DNA from: Galactobacter sp052108535
GTDB lineage: Bacteria; Actinomycetota; Actinomycetes; Actinomycetales; Micrococcaceae
Assembly: GCA_052108535.1 (NCBI GenBank)
Contig: JBQDZM010000001.1
Coordinates: 124,001 to 188,000, forward strand
Direction: 5' to 3'
DNA: 64,000 bases
This document shows positions 16,271 through 23,990 of this stretch, piece after piece. A program made the translations under genes and the position numbers. Every line of letters starts with the position of its first letter. Position 1 is the stretch's first letter. Under the pieces are notes generated by a model. The model saw nothing but the letters and a program-made list of their open reading frames with translations. It did not search any database and was not told the origin of the DNA.

Positions 16271-16642
16271 TCAGGCCGGAGACAGGTGCACAGGCCGAAT
16301 TCTCAGCGCGCGCCGCCACGCGTCGTCGGGCAGGAGGAAGGCGGCCTTGGCCGCCTTGGATGCGGGCCCCTGGCCCACGACAGGTGTCCCCTCCCGCCGC
16401 CATTCGCCCTCCGCGCGGGCCGCCAGCTGCGGCGGAAGGCTCCCGTCCGCCCTGACCATGCGCCACCAAGGCAGCCCCTGCGGGGCACGCGTCATCGCCG
16501 AGGCGGGCCGCCTGGCCGTCCCGAGCCCAAGCTCGGCCGCCGCCGATCCGTAGGAAACCACGGATCCGGACGGGACGAGTTCCAGGAGCCGGTAGACGGC
16601 CTCGTCAATACTCTCGGGGTCTGACAGGGCACCGGAGATCAT
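16271..16642 (-). CDS. Alkyltransferase-like protein (ATL)
   Basis: ATL proteins bind O6-alkylguanine and hand the lesion to nucleotide excision repair without removing the alkyl group (family knowledge). The 123-residue product matches the MGMT C-terminal DNA-binding domain: VPSGSVVSYGSAAAELGLG, RPASAMTRAPQGLPWWRMV, then RADGSLPP. The MGMT active site PCHR reads PWWR here, so the acceptor cysteine is a tryptophan and the histidine is also changed. That excludes methyltransferase activity. The start ATG 16642 is set by domain length and by TACCGT 6 bp upstream. The gene diverges from the exonuclease gene at 16722. An ATL gene also lies close to adnAB in M. tuberculosis (recalled). Confidence 0.88.
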   Translation of the reverse strand: MISGALSDPESIDEAVYRLLELVPSGSVVSYGSAAAELGLGTARRPASAMTRAPQGLPWWRMVRADGSLPPQLAARAEGEWRREGTPVVGQGPASKAAKAAFLLPDDAWRRALRIRPVHLSPA

Positions 16643-16654
16643 GTGTCCACGGTA
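16643..16654 (-). promoter_or_regulatory. Leaderless promoter box of the ATL gene
   Basis: On the minus strand TACCGT plus 6 bases leads directly to the ATG at 16642. Confidence 0.45.
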
Positions 16655-16708
16655 GTCGTGTTCTCCACACTCCGGCGCCGTCACGGACGTGCGAGTCGGA
16701 TGAGCGGC

Positions 16709-16721
16709 TAGATTGGAGACC
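16709..16721 (+). promoter_or_regulatory. Leaderless promoter box of the exonuclease gene
   Basis: TAGATT (16709-16714) plus exactly 7 bases precedes ATG 16722. Confidence 0.5.
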
Positions 16722-17465
16722 ATGGCTTCCACACCCGGACAGGATCCGCTCCCCCTCGACCAGGACACGCGTTTCGCGTGGCAGGAATTGCCCCGCGCCG
16801 CCTTCGATCTCGAGACCACTGGCACCGACCCTCACGCCGCGCGGATCGTCACCGCGTCGGTGGTGATCGTCAACGGGCGCGATGAGCTGTTGCAGCATCA
16901 TGAGTGGCTCGTGGACCCGGGCGTGGAGATTCCGGAATCCGCGGCTGCGGTGCACGGGATCAGCACCGAGAAGGCCCGTGCGGAAGGACTTGATGCCGCT
17001 GAGGCCACCGCAGAGATCGCGGCCCTGCTCGGTGAGCTGTTCCAGACCATGCCGATCATGGCCTTTAACGCTCCCTACGATTTCACGGTGCTGGAGGCCG
17101 AATCGCGACGCTACGGTGTCGCCCCGATCGACCCGGCACCGGTCATCGACCCGCTGGTCATGGACCGGGCCGTGGACAAGTACCGCCGCGGCAAGCGCAC
17201 CTTGAGCGTCATGAGCGAGTTCTATGGCGTCTCCTTAGTGGACGCCCACACCTCTGCGGCGGACGCCCTGGCCACCATCGGTGTGGCGGACGCAATCGCG
17301 CGCCGTTACCCCTCGCAGATCCAGATCGACCCGCTGCAGCTGCACTCCGCGCAGGCAGGTTGGCATCAGGCCTGGGCGCAGAACTTCCAGGACTTCCTGC
17401 GTCGCAAGAACCCCGCGGCCGTGGTGGACTCGGCCTGGCCGCGCGCCGAGTTCCCGCCCCGCTGA
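16722..17465 (+). CDS. DEDDh 3'-5' exonuclease (DnaQ/Pol III epsilon-like)
   Basis: The 247-residue protein is a stand-alone DnaQ-fold exonuclease. ExoI motif reads AAFDLETTGTDP (D and E metal ligands, ~residues 28-39). ExoII is AFNAPYDFTVLE, and ExoIII is DAHTSAADALAT, where the histidine five residues ahead of the aspartate marks the DEDDh subclass. In this genus-level group such proteins trim single-stranded 3' ends, either as a free exonuclease or as a proofreading subunit; which applies here is unknown. ATG 16722 is preferred to the TTG at 16713 because it lies 7 bp after TAGATT. It converges with hemL, and a large shared hairpin lies between them. Confidence 0.88.
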   Translation: MASTPGQDPLPLDQDTRFAWQELPRAAFDLETTGTDPHAARIVTASVVIVNGRDELLQHHEWLVDPGVEIPESAAAVHGISTEKARAEGLDAAEATAEIAALLGELFQTMPIMAFNAPYDFTVLEAESRRYGVAPIDPAPVIDPLVMDRAVDKYRRGKRTLSVMSEFYGVSLVDAHTSAADALATIGVADAIARRYPSQIQIDPLQLHSAQAGWHQAWAQNFQDFLRRKNPAAVVDSAWPRAEFPPR

Positions 17466-17540
17466 CGGGGTAGGTCGGTGCAGCCGGGGCCGACCGGAGC
17501 CACCCTTCGCACCGCCGCAGCGCAGGGCCGTTCACAACAA

Positions 17541-17612
17541 AGGGCCGGGTTTCCACGCCTGGGCCGCCGTCTCCTATGCGAGACGGCGGCCTGACCGTGG
17601 AAACCCGGCCCT
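17541..17612. terminator. Two-tier bidirectional terminator hairpin
   Basis: An outer 17-bp perfect stem (17541-17557 with 17596-17612) encloses an inner 11-bp perfect stem (17563-17573 with 17580-17590). The 6-base loop is CTATGC and small asymmetric bulges separate the two stems. It lies between the converging exonuclease and hemL genes. Confidence 0.8.
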
Positions 17613-17631
17613 CAAACGTGGTGCCACCCAC

Positions 17632-18948
17632 TCAGGCGGCGGGCGCCTCAGCGGCAGCGGCTGCAGCAGCAGCTGCGGGCAGCGCGGAGATGATCTGATC
17701 CATCGCGGCGTCGTCGTGGGCGTCGGAGAGGAACCAGGCCTCGAACTCTGACGGGGGCAGGTACACGCCGGAGTCCAACATGGAGTGGAAGAACGGGGCG
17801 TAGCGGAAGCCCTCCTGCGCCTGGGCATCGGCGTAGTTGTGGACGCCGTGCTCGGAGGTCCCGAAGGCCACGGAGAACAGGTTGCCAGCGGTCTGGATGG
17901 AGTGGTCAACGCCCTCGGCGCTTAGCGCAGAGGACAGGGCCTCCTGCAGCTGCAGGGAGCGAGCGTCGATGTTGGCGTAGACCTCCGAGGTGGCATGGCG
18001 CAGCGTGGCGATACCCGCGGCGGTGGCGACGGGGTTCCCGGACAGCGTGCCGGCCTGGTAGACCGGGCCAAGCGGGGCCAGGTGGTCCATGATCTCGGCG
18101 GGGCCGCCCACTGCCGCGGCAGGCATGCCGCCGCCGATGACCTTGCCGAAGGTGAACAGGTCAGGCGTCCAGCCTTCCTCGCGTCCGGTGAGGCCCCAGT
18201 AGCCGGCGTCGGAGGCGCGGAATCCGGTGAGCACTTCGTCCACGATCATCAGTGATCCGTGTGCAGCCGTGGTCTGGCGCAGGAATTGGTTGAAGCCGGG
18301 GTCGGGCGTCACGACGCCCATATTGCACGGAGCGGACTCCGTGATGACGGCGGCGATCCGGCGCCCATAGCGTTCGAAGGCGTCCAGCACGGCCTGACGG
18401 TCGTTGTAGGGCAGCACCAATGTCTCTGCGGTGACGGCGGCGGGGACACCGGCTGATCCGGGAAGGGCCAACGTGGCGACGCCGGAACCGGCTGCGGCCA
18501 GCAACGCGTCCACGTGTCCGTGGTAGCAGCCTGCAAACTTCACCAGCAGGTCACGGCCGGTGTAGCCGCGGGCGAGTCGCACGGCCGTCATGGTGGCTTC
18601 TGTGCCGGTGGAGACCATGCGCACGTGCTCCACGCCCTGCATCCGGCCCGCAATCAAACCAGCCAGCTCGGATTCTGCCGGGGTGGAGGCTCCGAAGGAA
18701 AGGCCGTGATCCACGGCGGCGTGAACGGCTTCGATCACGGCGGGGTGAGAGTGGCCGAGCAGGGCCGGACCCCAGGTCATCACGAGGTCGACGTAGCGCT
18801 TGCCTTCCACGTCGGTGACGTGGGCGCCGTGCGCGTCTGCCAGGAAGGGTGGCACTCCGCCCACGGAACCGTAGGCTCGCACCGGAGAGTTCACGCCACC
18901 GGGCATCACGGCCTGGGCGCGGGCGAATTCTTGAGCGTTGGTCGTCAT
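17632..18948 (-). CDS. hemL: Glutamate-1-semialdehyde 2,1-aminomutase
   Basis: HemL converts glutamate-1-semialdehyde to 5-aminolevulinate with PLP/PMP, the second step after HemA. The 438-residue protein shows PGGVNSPVRAYGSVGG, STGTEATMTAVRLARGYTGR, IVDEVLTGFR and the PLP-lysine segment TFGKVIGGGMP. The substrate-pocket GTLSGNP is also present. The C-terminus ends in a run of nine alanines interrupted by E, which is not part of the conserved fold. Start ATG 18948 shares one base with the hemB stop (TGATG), so it is coupled to hemB. It is the last gene of the minus-strand heme cluster. Confidence 0.96.
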   Translation of the reverse strand: MTTNAQEFARAQAVMPGGVNSPVRAYGSVGGVPPFLADAHGAHVTDVEGKRYVDLVMTWGPALLGHSHPAVIEAVHAAVDHGLSFGASTPAESELAGLIAGRMQGVEHVRMVSTGTEATMTAVRLARGYTGRDLLVKFAGCYHGHVDALLAAAGSGVATLALPGSAGVPAAVTAETLVLPYNDRQAVLDAFERYGRRIAAVITESAPCNMGVVTPDPGFNQFLRQTTAAHGSLMIVDEVLTGFRASDAGYWGLTGREEGWTPDLFTFGKVIGGGMPAAAVGGPAEIMDHLAPLGPVYQAGTLSGNPVATAAGIATLRHATSEVYANIDARSLQLQEALSSALSAEGVDHSIQTAGNLFSVAFGTSEHGVHNYADAQAQEGFRYAPFFHSMLDSGVYLPPSEFEAWFLSDAHDDAAMDQIISALPAAAAAAAAAEAPAA

Positions 18949-19931
18949 CACTTGCCTTCCTTGAGCCACTGGGCGATCTCCAGCGACCAATACGTGAGCA
19001 CCTGGTCGGCGCCGGCGCGGCGCAGGCCCAGGACGGATTCGAGGATGGAGGCCTTGCGGTCGATCCATCCGTTAGCTGCGGCGGCCTCGATCATCGCGTA
19101 CTCGCCGGAGATCTGGTAGGCGGCCACCGGAACCGGGGAGAAGGCTGCGACATCCGCGAGGATGTCCATGTAGGCCATGGCTGGCTTCACCATGACGATG
19201 TCCGCGCCCTCCTCGAGGTCGGCCTCGACCTCCACCAGCGCCTCGCGGCGGTTGGCCGGGTCCATCTGGTAGGTGCGGCGGTCGCCCTTTAGCTGGGAGT
19301 CCACGGCCTCGCGGAAGGGGCCGTAGAACGCTGAGGCGTACTTGGCCGCGTAGGCCATGAGGATGGTGTCTTGGTGGCCGGCTTCGTCCAGTGCCTGACG
19401 GATCACCGCGATCTGGCCGTCCATCATGCCCGACGGACCCAGGACGTCGGCTCCAGCGTTTGCCTGAGCCACGGCCATATCCGCGTACACGGCGAGGGTG
19501 GCGTCGTTGTCGACGGACCCGTCGGCGGCCACGAGACCGCAGTGTCCGTGGTCGGTGAACTCGTCCAGGCAGACGTCGCCCATGATCAGCAGGTCGTCGC
19601 CGACCTCCTTTTTCACGTCCTCGATGGCCACGTTCAGGATGCCGGCGGGGTCCACCGCGCCTGAGCCGACCGCGTCACGGACCTCGGGCACGCCGAAGAG
19701 CATGAGCCCGCCCAGCCCTGCCTCCGCGCAGCGCACGGCCTCGGCCTTGAGCGAGTCGCGCGTGTGCTGGGAGACGCCAGGCATCGAGGAGATCGGAATA
19801 TCCTCCGTGGCCCCCTCACGGACGAACGCCGGCAGGATCAGCTGCGCGGGATCGATGCTGGTCTCGGCGACCAGTGCGCGCACGGCCGGGTTGCGGCGCA
19901 GGCGACGGGGACGGTGGGTGGGAAAACTCAA
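18948..19931 (-). CDS. hemB: Delta-aminolevulinic acid dehydratase (porphobilinogen synthase)
   Basis: HemB condenses two 5-aminolevulinate molecules to porphobilinogen. The 327-residue protein contains RPRRLRRNPAVR, the two Schiff-base lysines (AAKYASAFYGPFR and VMVKPAMAYMD) and the active-site segment DVCLDEFTDHGHCG. That segment is intermediate: zinc enzymes have C-x-C-x8-C, while magnesium enzymes have A-x-D, and here it is C-x-D with the last cysteine kept. The allosteric magnesium region (KGDRRTYQMDPANRREAL) is conserved. It sits 92 bp after hemD, with a 19-bp tandem duplication in the gap. Confidence 0.96.
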   Translation of the reverse strand: MSFPTHRPRRLRRNPAVRALVAETSIDPAQLILPAFVREGATEDIPISSMPGVSQHTRDSLKAEAVRCAEAGLGGLMLFGVPEVRDAVGSGAVDPAGILNVAIEDVKKEVGDDLLIMGDVCLDEFTDHGHCGLVAADGSVDNDATLAVYADMAVAQANAGADVLGPSGMMDGQIAVIRQALDEAGHQDTILMAYAAKYASAFYGPFREAVDSQLKGDRRTYQMDPANRREALVEVEADLEEGADIVMVKPAMAYMDILADVAAFSPVPVAAYQISGEYAMIEAAAANGWIDRKASILESVLGLRRAGADQVLTYWSLEIAQWLKEGK

Positions 19932-19944
19932 GGGTCTTCGCTTC

Positions 19945-19982
19945 CTTAGTGTTCTTAGTCAGTCTTAGTGTGCTTAGTCAGT
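19945..19982. repeat. 19-bp tandem duplication in the hemD-hemB gap
   Basis: CTTAGTGTTCTTAGTCAGT (19945-19963) is repeated at 19964-19982 with one mismatch (18/19). It begins 14 bp upstream of the hemB start codon on the transcribed minus strand, so it lies where a leader or ribosome binding site would be. Confidence 0.85.
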
Positions 19983-20023
19983 GGTCAAGAAGTGGGTGGG
20001 GCGGTGATGCCCGACGACGGTGT

Positions 20024-20890
20024 TCAGCTTCCGGTGTCTCGCACCTTGGCGCGCGCGGCCAGTGCCGCGGCGAGCGCCTCGGGGGTGGTGTCGGCCGCGA
20101 TGGCATCGATCCGTAGTCCGAGCACGGTGGCTTCGGCCGCGGTGCGGGGGCCGATCGCGATGAAACCTGTGGCGCAGGGTTTGCCGTCCAACAGGTGCAC
20201 CACTCTGCGGGCGGTGGAGGGTGAGGTGAGGATCGCGGAATCCAGGGTCCCAACACTTAGTTCCTGCGTCAGTTGCTGCGGGGTGAGGGTCTCGATGCCG
20301 GAATTGGAGAGATCGGGACGCTCGGCGAAGGCCAGGTCCGGGTCTGCGGGGGCCTGCACCGTGGTGTAGGCGGTGACGGGGCGGGGCCGCCAGCCCTTTT
20401 CCAACAGGCCGTCGGCCAGTGTGGACGCGGCCAGCGCGGAGGAGGGCAGCAGGACGGTGGCCGCCGCAGTGTCCTCGCAGGTGGGCCAGGCGTCCACGAG
20501 CCCAACAGCGCTGTGGGTTTCCGGGACCAGGTCCACCGGGATCCCGGCCTGCGTCAGGGCCGCCGCAGTGGCTCTGCCCACCGCGGCCACGCGGGTGGTC
20601 TGTGCCACCTCAAGCGTTGTCCCTGAGCGTGCCGCCATGGCTCGCAGTGCCGCCACCGTGGTCGCGGAGGTGAAGGCCACCCAGGCACAGGCCCCGCTCC
20701 GCAGGGCCTCCAATGCCTGGTCAACGTCCTCCGCGGCCGGGCCCGGCTGAGGCAGCTCATGATCGATGAGCGGGCAGGCCACCGGCGTGATCGAGGCATC
20801 GAGCAGGGCAGAGACCAGGGACCACTGACGGGCGGGAGCCCGCAGGACTCCGACGCGCGCACGGGTGCTGGTCTCGACGCTCTCAGTCAC
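20024..20890 (-). CDS. hemD: Uroporphyrinogen-III synthase
   Basis: HemD cyclises hydroxymethylbilane to uroporphyrinogen III while inverting ring D. Sequence conservation in the family is low. The 288-residue protein has the expected two-domain layout, with WVAFTSATTVAALR in domain 1, VAAVGRATAAAL at the domain hinge, LLPSSALAASTLADGL in domain 2, and ILTSPSTARRVVHL with FIAIGPRTAAEATVLGL near the end. Position between hemC and hemB in a heme operon strengthens the call. It starts 18 bp after the hemC stop. Confidence 0.9.
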   Translation of the reverse strand: MTESVETSTRARVGVLRAPARQWSLVSALLDASITPVACPLIDHELPQPGPAAEDVDQALEALRSGACAWVAFTSATTVAALRAMAARSGTTLEVAQTTRVAAVGRATAAALTQAGIPVDLVPETHSAVGLVDAWPTCEDTAAATVLLPSSALAASTLADGLLEKGWRPRPVTAYTTVQAPADPDLAFAERPDLSNSGIETLTPQQLTQELSVGTLDSAILTSPSTARRVVHLLDGKPCATGFIAIGPRTAAEATVLGLRIDAIAADTTPEALAAALAARAKVRDTGS

Positions 20891-20908
20891 GTTGTGTCCT
20901 TAGCTTCC

Positions 20909-21895
20909 TCAGGCGTTCGTGGTGTCCATCAGTGCTGCGGCCCCGGCGGACAACAGCTCCTGTGCCAGTGTCTCACCCAAGCGCGCCGCCTGCTCCTCGT
21001 TGTGCGCTTCTCCCGCTGTGTGGCGGCGTAGGGCGCGGGATCCGTCGGGGCTGACCACGGCCGCATCCAGCTTCAGGGTTCCATTGCGGCCAAGGACGCC
21101 GAGGGCCCCCACCGGTGCGGCGCATCCGCCCTCCAGAGTGGAGAGCAGGGCACGTTCGGCCGTGACGGCCAAACGAGTGGGGGTGTGTTCCAGTGCGGTG
21201 AGCGCGTCACGCAGAACGGACTGGCCCGCCGCGGTCTCCGAGGACACCTCCACGGCCAGGGCGCCCTGGCCGGGGGCAGGAAGCATGACGTGAGGGTCGA
21301 TGCGTTCGGTGGCGAGGTGGCCCAGTCCCAGACGGTCCAGTCCGGAACCGGCCAACACCACGGCGTCCAGGTCGCCCTCGTTCTCACGGCCAACGCTGCC
21401 CAGGTCGGGGTGTTCCACGCTCATGCCCTTGACCCGCCGAAGCCGGGTGGGCACATTGCCACGCACGCCATGGATCACCAGATCCGGGCGGGCGGCCAAG
21501 AGCTGGGCGGCCCTGCGAGGGGATCCGGTACCGACGTGGGCTGCGGTGGGCAGGGTATCCAGAGTCAGGCCATCACGGGCCACCAGGACGTCGCGCACGT
21601 CAGCGCGCTCGGGGATCGCGGCGATGATCAGCCCGTCCGGTTGGGCCACAGGCAGGTCCTTGAGGGAATGCACGGCGACCTGCACACCGCCGTCCAACAC
21701 CGCTTGACGCAACGCGGCCGCGAAGACGCCGGTGCCGCCCAACGAGGCCAAGGGTCCGGTAACCACGTCGCCTTCGGTCCTGACGACCTGAGTTTCTGCG
21801 TCTCCCGCGCCGGCCGCAGTCAGCGCCGTGGCGACGTGCCCGGTCTGGGTGCGGGCCAGGTCGGAGCCTCGCGTCCCGATGATGAAGCCCGTCAT
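20909..21895 (-). CDS. hemC: Hydroxymethylbilane synthase (porphobilinogen deaminase)
   Basis: HemC joins four porphobilinogen units on a covalent dipyrromethane cofactor. The 328-residue protein shows IIGTRGSDLARTQT at the N-terminus, VAVHSLKDLPV with the catalytic aspartate, and GTGSPRRAAQLL. RGNVPTRLRRV and the cofactor-bearing cysteine in EGGCAAPVGA are also present. A short extra segment (residues ~150-166, MSVEHPDLGSVGRENE) interrupts the usual L-x-x-G-x-x-DA stretch. ATG 21895 overlaps the hemH stop by 4 bp (ATGA); an upstream in-frame extension to 21976 has no ribosome binding site. Confidence 0.95.
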   Translation of the reverse strand: MTGFIIGTRGSDLARTQTGHVATALTAAGAGDAETQVVRTEGDVVTGPLASLGGTGVFAAALRQAVLDGGVQVAVHSLKDLPVAQPDGLIIAAIPERADVRDVLVARDGLTLDTLPTAAHVGTGSPRRAAQLLAARPDLVIHGVRGNVPTRLRRVKGMSVEHPDLGSVGRENEGDLDAVVLAGSGLDRLGLGHLATERIDPHVMLPAPGQGALAVEVSSETAAGQSVLRDALTALEHTPTRLAVTAERALLSTLEGGCAAPVGALGVLGRNGTLKLDAAVVSPDGSRALRRHTAGEAHNEEQAARLGETLAQELLSAGAAALMDTTNA

Positions 21896-23106
21896 GATCG
21901 CGGCACACCGACCTCGGAGTCCACGGCACCGATGGTGGGTTTGAACGTCCCGTCGCGCATCTGCTTCACGCAGCAATTGGCGCGGCAGACGTCGTACCAG
22001 GGGCCGTCCTCCATACAGGTCACCCGCCCCTCACGGCGGGGTTTGCCGTCCGGGCCGAGCAGCCTTTCCTCGACGAGGTCCACAATCGAGGAGACGAAGG
22101 CGGTGTGAGTCCCGTGGGTCGGGACGCGGTGGAAGGCGAGACCCAACTCCTCGCTGGTCTCCTTGGCCTCGGTGTCGAGGTCCCAGACCACCTCCATGTG
22201 ATCCGACACGAAGCCGATGGGGACCACGACCACGCCACGGGTGCCAGCCTGCGCGTACTCAGCCAGGGCGTCGTTGATGTCCGGCTCCAGCCAAGGAATG
22301 TGCGGCGCCCCGGAACGGGACTGGAACACCAGCGACCATTCCAGGCCGTCTGCCTCAGGCACCTGGGAGAGGATCTTGTTGGCCACGGCCAGGTGCTGGT
22401 GGGAGTAGACGTCGCCGTCGATGGCGGCCGCGAGGTCACGGGGGCCCGCTGCGTCGGCATCGGTCTGCGGGATCGAGTGGGTGGTGAAGACGACCCGCAC
22501 CGGAGCGTCCTGTTCGCCACGGGCACGGAGCTGCTCGCGCACGTCGGCGAGGCCCGTCTTCAGGTCATCCACGAAGGGCTGCACGAACCCGGGGGTGTCG
22601 AAGTACTGGCGGATCTTGTCCACCTCGACTTGGCCCTCCAGCCCGGTCTCCCGCAGCGCCTCGCCGTAGTCCTCCCGGTACTGACGGCACGAGGAGTACC
22701 CGGCATAGGCGCTGGTGGCCAGCACCAGCAGTTTGTCCATGCCGTCCTCGTGGGCCTTGACCAGGACGTCACGCACGTACGGGGCCCAGTTGCGGTTGGC
22801 CCACAGCACGGGCAAGTCGATGCCCCGGGTGGCCAGCTCCGCCTCGATGGCGGATTTCAGGGCGCGGTTCTGCGCGTTGATGGGGCTGATACCGCCGTTG
22901 AGTCGGTAGTGGTGGGCCACTTCCTCGAGGCGTTCCTCCGGGATCCCGCGTCCGCCGGTGACGTTACGCAGGAACGGGATCACATCCTCCTGACCCTCCG
23001 GGCCGCCGAAGGAGGAGAGCACCAAGGCGTCATAGGCCTTGGCGCGCATCCGGCCGTTCTCGTTGTACCCCTCCCTGGGGTCAAAACGTTGCTCCGTGAG
23101 CGTCAT
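21892..23106 (-). CDS. hemH: Coproporphyrin III ferrochelatase
   Basis: In actinobacteria this enzyme (also cpfC) inserts iron into coproporphyrin III, giving coproheme for HemQ. The 404-residue protein shows SSFGGPEGQEDVIPFLRNV, HYRLNGGISPIN, the catalytic-histidine strand VVFTTHSIPQ, and VPIGFVSDHMEVVWDLD. Cysteines that bind the [2Fe-2S] cluster in actinobacterial enzymes are visible (SSCRQYRED, and DVCRANCC near the C-terminus). It is coupled on both sides by ATGA overlaps, with hemQ upstream and hemC downstream. Confidence 0.95.
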   Translation of the reverse strand: MTLTEQRFDPREGYNENGRMRAKAYDALVLSSFGGPEGQEDVIPFLRNVTGGRGIPEERLEEVAHHYRLNGGISPINAQNRALKSAIEAELATRGIDLPVLWANRNWAPYVRDVLVKAHEDGMDKLLVLATSAYAGYSSCRQYREDYGEALRETGLEGQVEVDKIRQYFDTPGFVQPFVDDLKTGLADVREQLRARGEQDAPVRVVFTTHSIPQTDADAAGPRDLAAAIDGDVYSHQHLAVANKILSQVPEADGLEWSLVFQSRSGAPHIPWLEPDINDALAEYAQAGTRGVVVVPIGFVSDHMEVVWDLDTEAKETSEELGLAFHRVPTHGTHTAFVSSIVDLVEERLLGPDGKPRREGRVTCMEDGPWYDVCRANCCVKQMRDGTFKPTIGAVDSEVGVPRS

Positions 23107-23828
23107 GCCAAGACCTCCACCACGGCGGCCGCGTCGATCCGCTTACCGGTGTAGAACGGGATCTCCTCACGCACGTGGTTGCGGGCCTCGGTGTAGCGCA
23201 GGTGACGCATCATATCCACCAGGTCGATCGCTTCCGGGGCCTCCATAGCCACGATCCACTCGTAGTCGCCCAAGGCGAACGCTGCCACGGTATTGGCCTG
23301 CACCATGGGGAAATCGCGGCCGAGGATGCCGTGGTCGCGCAGCATCATGCCACGTTCCTTGGGATCCATGAGGTACCACTCGAAGGAGCGCACAAACGGG
23401 TAGACCGTCAGCCAGTCCGCGGCCGGGACGCCACGGGTGTAGGCCGGTGAGTGATCCTTAGCGAACTCGGCCGTGCGGTGCACGCCGAAGAAGGACTGGG
23501 CCAGTTCGGTCCCGGCCAGCAGTTCGGTGCGGCGCAGGCGACGCAGTGCGGATTGCAGCGCGTCGAAGGAGGGGCCGTGCAGCCAGAGCAGCACGTCGGA
23601 ATCCGCGCGCATCCCGGACACGTCGTAGATGCCACGCAACGTGATGCCTTCTGCGGCCAGGGCGGCAGCCTCCGCCTCGAACGCTGCGGGCGCACCGGCG
23701 GAGCGCTCCACCTGCTCACGACGAGCGTAGACGGCCCACACCGTGAAGTTCAGGGTGTGCTCGCCCTCGCGGTTGCGCTCGTCCATCACCGGGGAGGAAT
23801 TGACCGGACGGTTCACGGACTCGGACAT
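23103..23828 (-). CDS. hemQ: Coproheme decarboxylase HemQ (ChdC)
   Basis: HemQ oxidatively decarboxylates coproheme III to protoheme, the last step of the coproporphyrin-dependent pathway. The 241-residue chlorite-dismutase-family protein shows LNFTVWAVYAR, the YPFVRSFEWYLM segment with the reactive tyrosine, and the proximal heme ligand histidine in MLRDHGILGRDFP. An actinobacterial signature GDYEWIVAMEAPEAIDLVDMMRHLR follows (longer than quoted fragments elsewhere). The stop overlaps hemH by 4 bp. A ribosome binding site AAAGGAACAGGTGAGG precedes ATG 23828. A 158-bp gap separates it from hemY and holds an 18-bp palindrome and a 30-bp tandem repeat, so a local promoter is plausible. Confidence 0.95.
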   Translation of the reverse strand: MSESVNRPVNSSPVMDERNREGEHTLNFTVWAVYARREQVERSAGAPAAFEAEAAALAAEGITLRGIYDVSGMRADSDVLLWLHGPSFDALQSALRRLRRTELLAGTELAQSFFGVHRTAEFAKDHSPAYTRGVPAADWLTVYPFVRSFEWYLMDPKERGMMLRDHGILGRDFPMVQANTVAAFALGDYEWIVAMEAPEAIDLVDMMRHLRYTEARNHVREEIPFYTGKRIDAAAVVEVLA

Positions 23829-23855
23829 GCTGCCCTCACCTGTTCCTTTCGTGGT

Positions 23856-23873
23856 TCACAACTTGGATTGTGA
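23856..23873. promoter_or_regulatory. 18-bp palindrome upstream of hemQ (operator candidate)
   Basis: TCACAA-N6-TTGTGA (23856-23873) is a perfect 6+6 inverted repeat, 28 bp upstream of the hemQ start codon. Confidence 0.45.
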
Positions 23874-23930
23874 GTCTTGGCTTAGAGGTCTTGATAGTTG
23901 TGGATCGGCGTGCGCTGGACGCTAGCTGCG

Positions 23931-23990
23931 TCTGTGCCGCATCAATCCGGATCGAATCAGTCTGTGCCGCATCAGTCTGGGTCGCATCAT
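23931..23990. repeat. 30-bp tandem duplication across the hemY stop codon
   Basis: Unit 1 is 23931-23960 and unit 2 is 23961-23990. They match at 25 of 30 positions, and the first 14 bases (TCTGTGCCGCATCA) are identical. The hemY stop codon (23987-23989) falls inside unit 2. Confidence 0.8.

Noticed and set aside
17541..17612. Small RNA or IS end
   Set aside because: The hairpin lies exactly between two converging genes and is better explained as a shared terminator.
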